NCBI RefSeq assembly: GCF_024713975.1
Contig: NC_091094.1
Coordinates: 13,005,001 to 13,069,000 of the forward strand
Origin: Paralichthys olivaceus
Lineage: Eukaryota; Chordata; Actinopteri; Pleuronectiformes; Paralichthyidae
DNA length: 64,000 nt
Direction of reading: 5' to 3'
Made by a program: the position numbers and the translations under genes. Numbering within the stretch: the stretch's first letter is position 1; the number at the start of each line of letters is the position of its first letter. The notes beneath the pieces were generated by a model. It did not search any database, was not told where the DNA came from, and saw only the letters and a list, made by a program, of their open reading frames with translations. Below are positions 59,520 through 64,000 of the stretch, piece after piece.

Positions 59520-60330
59520 TTCCGGCAGGAAAGGGAGACCTTGGGGCAGGAAATAGGGACGTTGGAAAAGAATGAAAAGTTGAGGCTCCATAAAATAGAG
59601 GAAGAGGAAACCCAGACCATGAGAACTCTGCAAGACATGGAGAATATCAATTAACAGGCCTGGGAGGCATGTGAGGAACAACTGAGGGAAGAGGTCAACA
59701 TCATCCCAATGCAGAAGACTGAGGGTGAGGAGTGGGAGGACAGGTCCTGTGAGGAAGCTCTTCAGGAACATCTGGAGTCACTAAAGAGGCTGATATTAAC
59801 CTACAGAATGGAACCAGGCGTGAGAACCTGCAGCAGCAGAAATCTGTGGCTGAGGAATGAACAGTAGAGGCCATGCAAGTCAACAAATATCTTCAAAATA
59901 AAGGCATGGTGCTTCAGACATTACTCCAAAAAGAAAAACAGCTGAGTGACAATAATGAGGTGAGAGTCACAGCTCACACGTGAGAAAATGTTAAATGGTC
60001 TGTATTTATATAGAACGTCTCTAGTCTTGATGACTACTCAAAGCACTTTACAGTAGTTTTATATTAGTTATTTATATTCTCTATGAAAAGGGGCAATTTG
60101 GGATTCAGTTTCCTGCCCAAGGACACTTTGGCATGTGGAATTTGGAAGACTGGGATTGATCCATTGACTGTCTGGTTAGAGGACAACCGCTCTAGCCCTT
60201 GAGCCAGAGCCGAAAAGGCTTAGAAGGAACTAAAGGAGGCAAGAGCTCATAGTTTTGATGCTTCACACTGAGCTTCAAGAGGAGGTGGCTGCACATGAGG
60301 AGAAGCTGCAGAAACAGGAAGGCAACAAAA
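59520..60330 (+). pseudogene. decayed coiled-coil gene fragment
   Basis: Translation of 59520-59960 gives a long charged heptad-like sequence: RQERETLGQEIGTLEKNEKL, KIEEEETQTMRTLQDMENIN, a TAA stop at 59652-59654, then QAWEACEEQLREEVN. After a frame shift near 59790 it continues with INLQNGTRRENLQQQ, a TGA, and LQKEKQLSDNNE, ending at a donor-like gag|gtgaga (59959/59960). A further coiled-coil piece (ELQEEVAAHEEKLQKQEGN) appears at about 60265-60330. Stops, at least one frameshift and an inserted repeat show it is not functional. The apparent donor suggests a once intron-containing copy rather than a retrocopy. The parent gene is not recognised. Confidence 0.55.
59993..60211 (+). repeat. dispersed teleost repeat, family C
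   Basis: Contains tgtatttatatagaacgtct, tactcaaagcactttacagt, cctgcccaaggacactttgg and gactgggattgatccattga, ending with cttgagccagagccg. This is a repeat type I associate with many fish genomes. It lies between the two pieces of the coiled-coil pseudogene. Confidence 0.65.
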
Positions 60331-61484
60331 GGCTTAGTTGTGGTAAATGTTTGTGGGGATTTTCATCTGAGGGTGGAGAAGACTGGGACACATGAGCTGC
60401 TTTCAGATATGCACTAAAGTCTGGACATTTTCCTGAAATATTCTGAAGGGGCTGTCTCCAGAACACAAACAGCATTCTTTTTCATATCGTCTCCTGTCAA
60501 ACTCTGGTAAAATGTCTTGAACATGTCTGAGTGAGCCCATGAGAGTGTACAGCAGGAAAATGACAACATAAAAATGTAAGCAGTGGCTGATTGGGGCATA
60601 TACAGTGCACACAGGGACAATGCACTCAATAAAACAATTGCACACAGCAAAATGGCTCCAGCTAAGTCCAGCTGGACAAGAAACAGTCAGACGATCAGAC
60701 AGGATGAAAACAAACCACATCATCAAAACCACTACTTTAAGGCAAAGTAAATTAGAAAGTGAATGCAAGTGAAATGTTGAAATCTACGGCAGAAAATAAA
60801 CAATGTAGCCTAAAAATAATATATAGTTCACAGATGGGCATGAATTCAGCGAGGTACTACCACACATGTGTATAGCAGAGAAACCAGAGTACGCCCACAG
60901 CTCACAGAGCGTCTTTAGAATCATACACGCAGAGAGCATCTCATCAATTCGCTCTTACTCTCAGAGCCCATCCATCTTGTTTAAACATATCCTCTAGGAA
61001 CTTCGCCCCATCTTTAGAGTAATCAGCATTTAGATTAAAAATGCAAACACCTGCTATAGATCATCTTATTTGTAGAGCATCTGTCAGGTCAAAGCTCAGC
61101 ATTCTGCCAATTAAGTCTGAGGCAACTCCAATCTCAGGTAAATTAATGGATAAGTGACACTGTGCGAGTCGCGGTTAGCTTCTTTTCTAACAAGTCCAGA
61201 ACTTACAGAAGTCTACCAAATAAATGTCAACAAAGTCTTTTAAATCTAAAGATCTCCATTCATTTATTATTGTCTTAAAAATGTCTCAAAATAGAGCCAA
61301 AGATTTTCTATCTGGGCTTTGTCAATATGCTGACATTATTTTTGACAACATCACAAGTGTGTGTTGTGTGCAGCCTCTGCAAAAGCCAGTGATGGAGGAA
61401 GTAAAAACATACAAGTGTAAAAGTAAGCAAGTAATGAATGAATGAATAGACTTCAAGTATTACAAGTAACAATAATTGCAGAGG

Positions 61485-61545
61485 ATGGATGGATGATGGA
61501 TAGATACTTTGATCCCAGGAAATGTATCATTATTCCCTAATGCAA
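61485..61545. repeat. possible retroelement 3' tail
   Basis: A ggatggatggatgatggat tract is followed by agatactttgatcccaggaa, which resembles the 3' end of fish non-LTR elements or their SINE partners (actttattgatccc). Only this short stretch supports it. Confidence 0.3.
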
Positions 61546-62150
61546 CGGTAAACCACATCAACATGGCTGGTGGTCTCTTCTGAATCCAGGTCAGGTGTTT
61601 CTTCACCATTATGCTGCTGCGCCACAAGATCACGGCTCTGACATATTTGCTAATATATGCAGTGGAATAAATCTAATTAAGTAAAGCACAGACGTGAAAA
61701 TAAAGTTAAGCAGTATTGAACTAAATGTATTTTGTAACATTCAACAACTAATCGAAGTAAAAATGTATCTGACAATGTAATGCCACAGTTACAGTCACAT
61801 CAAGTGGACGAGAGTAAAGTGAAAGGCATATGCCTTATATGGGTTCAAAGTAAAAATGCTAATCTGAAGAATCATAAATGTATGAGCCCAGCAGAGGCTG
61901 TAAACTCACTCAATTTTACAGATGCACATCGTGTTCTGCTGCCTGCATCCTTCACGAGTGCATGACTTGCAGTGAGCAGCTTGGTGTGATCTCGTGTGCT
62001 GGAAGATAAAGGATATGGATCATTGGGTCATCAGGTGGTCTTTGAGGTGGGAGCTGCCATATTTATTTCAAAGAGGAATGATAGAAAGAGGCAGAGCAAG
62101 CAAACAGGAACTAGCCTGTGCAAAGAAACAGAATATCAAATAGTCTAAAC

Positions 62151-62153
<3 letters not shown>

Positions 62154-62190
<37 letters not shown>

Positions 62191-62209
62191 GGGGGGGGGG
62201 GGGGGGGGG
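62154..62209. repeat. poly-A tract joined to poly-G tract
   Basis: A run of 29 A (62154-62182) passes directly into 27 G (62183-62209). Length and purity in a finished genome are uncertain because such tracts are error-prone in sequencing. Confidence 0.95.
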
Positions 62210-62947
62210 TGTGAGGACATAATTTAAAGATTCCACAGGCCAGATGTAGAGTGACTGTAAGTCAAGTATTATAGGTAGAGTCAGAGCTTTGGTTTCAGTC
62301 GTAGTGGAATGAACATCAATGATCAGCCCACTCGTCTTGGCTGCACACTCATAATAATAATGTCCTAAATCTTAGAGGTGGCCAGGAAGAGGGTTATTAT
62401 GCTTTCGTTCACATTTTCCCCCAACAGTCATTTAAAATGCACATTGTAATATTCATAACAAGATGCGCAAATATTCAAAAAACAAGAAAACAGTGAAGAA
62501 CACTTTGTGAGGTCTATGTGCTTAAAACACTCTCTGACTTCTCTCAGTTTTTAAAAACATCCTTTGTAAACAAGTCACTACATTTATTTGAAATGAACTT
62601 AACTCTGCTTGTTTAAATCCGTGTTACAATCCTCTAAAAAACAAATATCTAGTTGTCCAGCAAAATAAAGTCATGTCAAACAAACATCATTTTCACAATA
62701 GCTATGATCATTTCAGATGGAGAGATAAAATATGAATAGTGATATTCAAGTAAAATGCTTTGGCTAACAAAGAGTTCATTTGTCTATGATTCTGACAAAC
62801 AGCCTCACTTCTGTAGAAACTGATGACCTGAACATTTTTTTTACTGTCAACCGATCCTATGAAAAGACCATAAGTAACAATTAATGTATAGAATTAAAAG
62901 CCTCGAACATAGATCTCCATAGTGGGAGAATGTAGTCACTGTAGTTT

Positions 62948-63205
62948 ATCACCTCTGCCAAGAAAGTTATGTTTTCCTTTTATTTGTAGTTAGTGAGATA
63001 AGGTTTTTTCAACATTTTCCTCATTCTCTCAGAGAATAATTCATGGATCATGATGAAAAAAATCAAGAACTGATATGTATAAGTGTGTGCAATTTGGTGC
63101 AGTTCCAAATATTAATCCAGATCTTGTGAATTTAAATGTGACTTCAAAAGGAGACTATTGGGCCTTGACGGGATATTTGCTCTCTAAATGCCATTCTATT
63201 TTTGA
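62948..63205 (+). repeat. dispersed teleost repeat, family A copy
   Basis: Contains cctctgccaagaaagttatg, ttcaacattttcctcattct, gagaataattcatggatcat, gtgtgcaatttggtgcagtt and gatcttgtgaatttaaatgt. The block order matches the copy at 43510-43880, with the middle part missing. Confidence 0.65.
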
Positions 63206-63513
63206 ATGGATGCAATCTACTGTAACTAGTCAATAGCAAAGCAAATGTGGATAAAATAATTCCCAACAAGTACTCCAGTTCTATTTTTTGCTAAAAAAAT
63301 GCAGTTTCCCGCTGCGTGAAGGAAGAAAATTGACTTATTTGAAGTCCGAAGTACCTATTTATGAACGTCTCTAAGACAGAATGGTCTTTCATGGCAGAAA
63401 GCAGAAACTGATTAACATGTAATTGGTTTCAGTCTTTTCATGTGAAGAAAAATAAAGAATAACTTCCCCCAATCCCTTTATTCTTTCATCCCTAACAAAT
63501 ATGTCTCGAACTT

Positions 63514-63794
63514 TCACTCCTCCCCTCCAACGACACCCAACCACTGCTGAGTGGGAACCTCCAGGCTCTTCTGGACAGAGTCTCCACGAAGCCTCGCCTC
63601 TCTTTCTTCAGACTCGGGTCGGCCAGCCAGCTCCGGGTCCAGCTCTTTAAGCGAGGCTCCCCTGGAGCTTCTCCCTCTGTTATCTCCATCCTCTTCTTCC
63701 ACAGAGTGGACCAAGGAACCCGCTGGGGACGTCTCTCTGCTGTCTGACAGGAGAACCCCACTCCCTGAGCTGTATTCACTGTTCGAGTCTGCAC
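63514..63794 (-). CDS. tex264: TEX264 ER-phagy receptor, last exon only
   Basis: This is the 3' coding exon of TEX264, an ER membrane protein that recruits LC3/GABARAP during ER-phagy. Upstream exons lie beyond the right edge of the window. The exon starts after a ctgctctag acceptor in phase 1 and encodes 92 complete residues plus a TGA stop at 63514-63516. It is acidic and serine-rich. Similarity to the human tail is clear: GADSNSEYSSGSG (human GADTMSDTSSVS), then SRETSPAGSL (human SRETSAATLS) and SLKELDPEL (human SFEELDLEG). The human LC3-interacting motif FEEL is replaced here by LKEL (63640-63651), which lacks the aromatic residue. A WLGV tetrapeptide at 63532-63543 could be a substitute. 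The tex264-grm2 adjacency matches human 3p21.2 and supports the call. Confidence 0.85.
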
Positions 63795-64000
63795 CTAGAG
63801 CAGTGAAAAAACAAAAGGGAGGGGGTGGACAGATGGTGAGAGGGTGTCTATAAACAAACACCGCATGAGAAAAGACTACGCTGCCCAAATAATACAGGGC
63901 GGGGATTCAACCAAAATCTGCATGGTGGTGGTATTTGAGCTGTATAGTCTTTTTAATTTTTGATCAAACATGGAGGAAATATCAGAATATTACTCCTGAA
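63795..64000 (-). other. tex264 intron upstream of last exon
   Basis: Sequence before the last tex264 exon on the minus strand, with a pyrimidine-rich acceptor (tttttcactgctctag) and no further coding sequence up to the window edge. Confidence 0.7.

Noticed and set aside
60403-60768. 121-codon minus-strand hydrophobic ORF
   Set aside because: It resembles membrane segments in composition only. There is no family motif and no neighbouring exons.

Overview
This window is nuclear DNA from a bony fish, most likely a teleost; no species can be named from it. The evidence is GT-AG introns in every multi-exon gene, fish-type oxytocin (isotocin) receptor and group II glutamate receptor sequences, AT-rich spacers, CA/CT microsatellites, decayed Tc1-like transposase fragments and teleost-type dispersed repeats. 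Seven protein-coding genes can be supported. Five could be joined exon by exon with all phases agreeing; one is a single exon; one is cut by the window edge.

Layout from left to right. oxtr (+, 588-6091) is a two-exon isotocin/oxytocin receptor. A caveolin-2-like gene (-, 8887-10205, three exons) converges on it, in the place where mammals have CAV3. After a gene-free stretch comes an intronless class A orphan receptor of the GPR61/GPR62 family (-, 15720-17000), read as gpr62 from its neighbours. Next is a five-coding-exon BEN-domain gene (-, 21360-23696), head-to-head with rrp9 (+, 24575-30159, 15 coding exons), the WD40 protein of the U3 snoRNP. grm2 (-, 31151-52031, five coding exons, 13.6 kb first coding intron) encodes metabotropic glutamate receptor 2. 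After an 11 kb spacer, the last exon of tex264 (-, 63514-63794), the ER-phagy receptor, closes the window.

The right part (gpr62 - rrp9 - grm2 - tex264) matches the gene content of human 3p21.2, and oxtr belongs to human 3p25, so the window looks like an ancient linkage group kept together. The genes do not form an operon or pathway. They share only broad themes: three GPCRs, one membrane-scaffold protein, one ribosome-biogenesis factor, one likely chromatin protein and one ER-phagy receptor.

Introns and spacers hold at least six copies of one dispersed repeat in two orientations, several copies of a second repeat family, two Tc1-like transposase fragments, a decayed coiled-coil pseudogene split by a third repeat, and microsatellites. 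I saw no clearly new biological system. The best leads are the caveolin-2-like gene in the CAV3 position, a changed LC3-binding motif in TEX264, an unexplained ORF with exon-like flanks inside a grm2 intron, and the BEN/rrp9 divergent pair.
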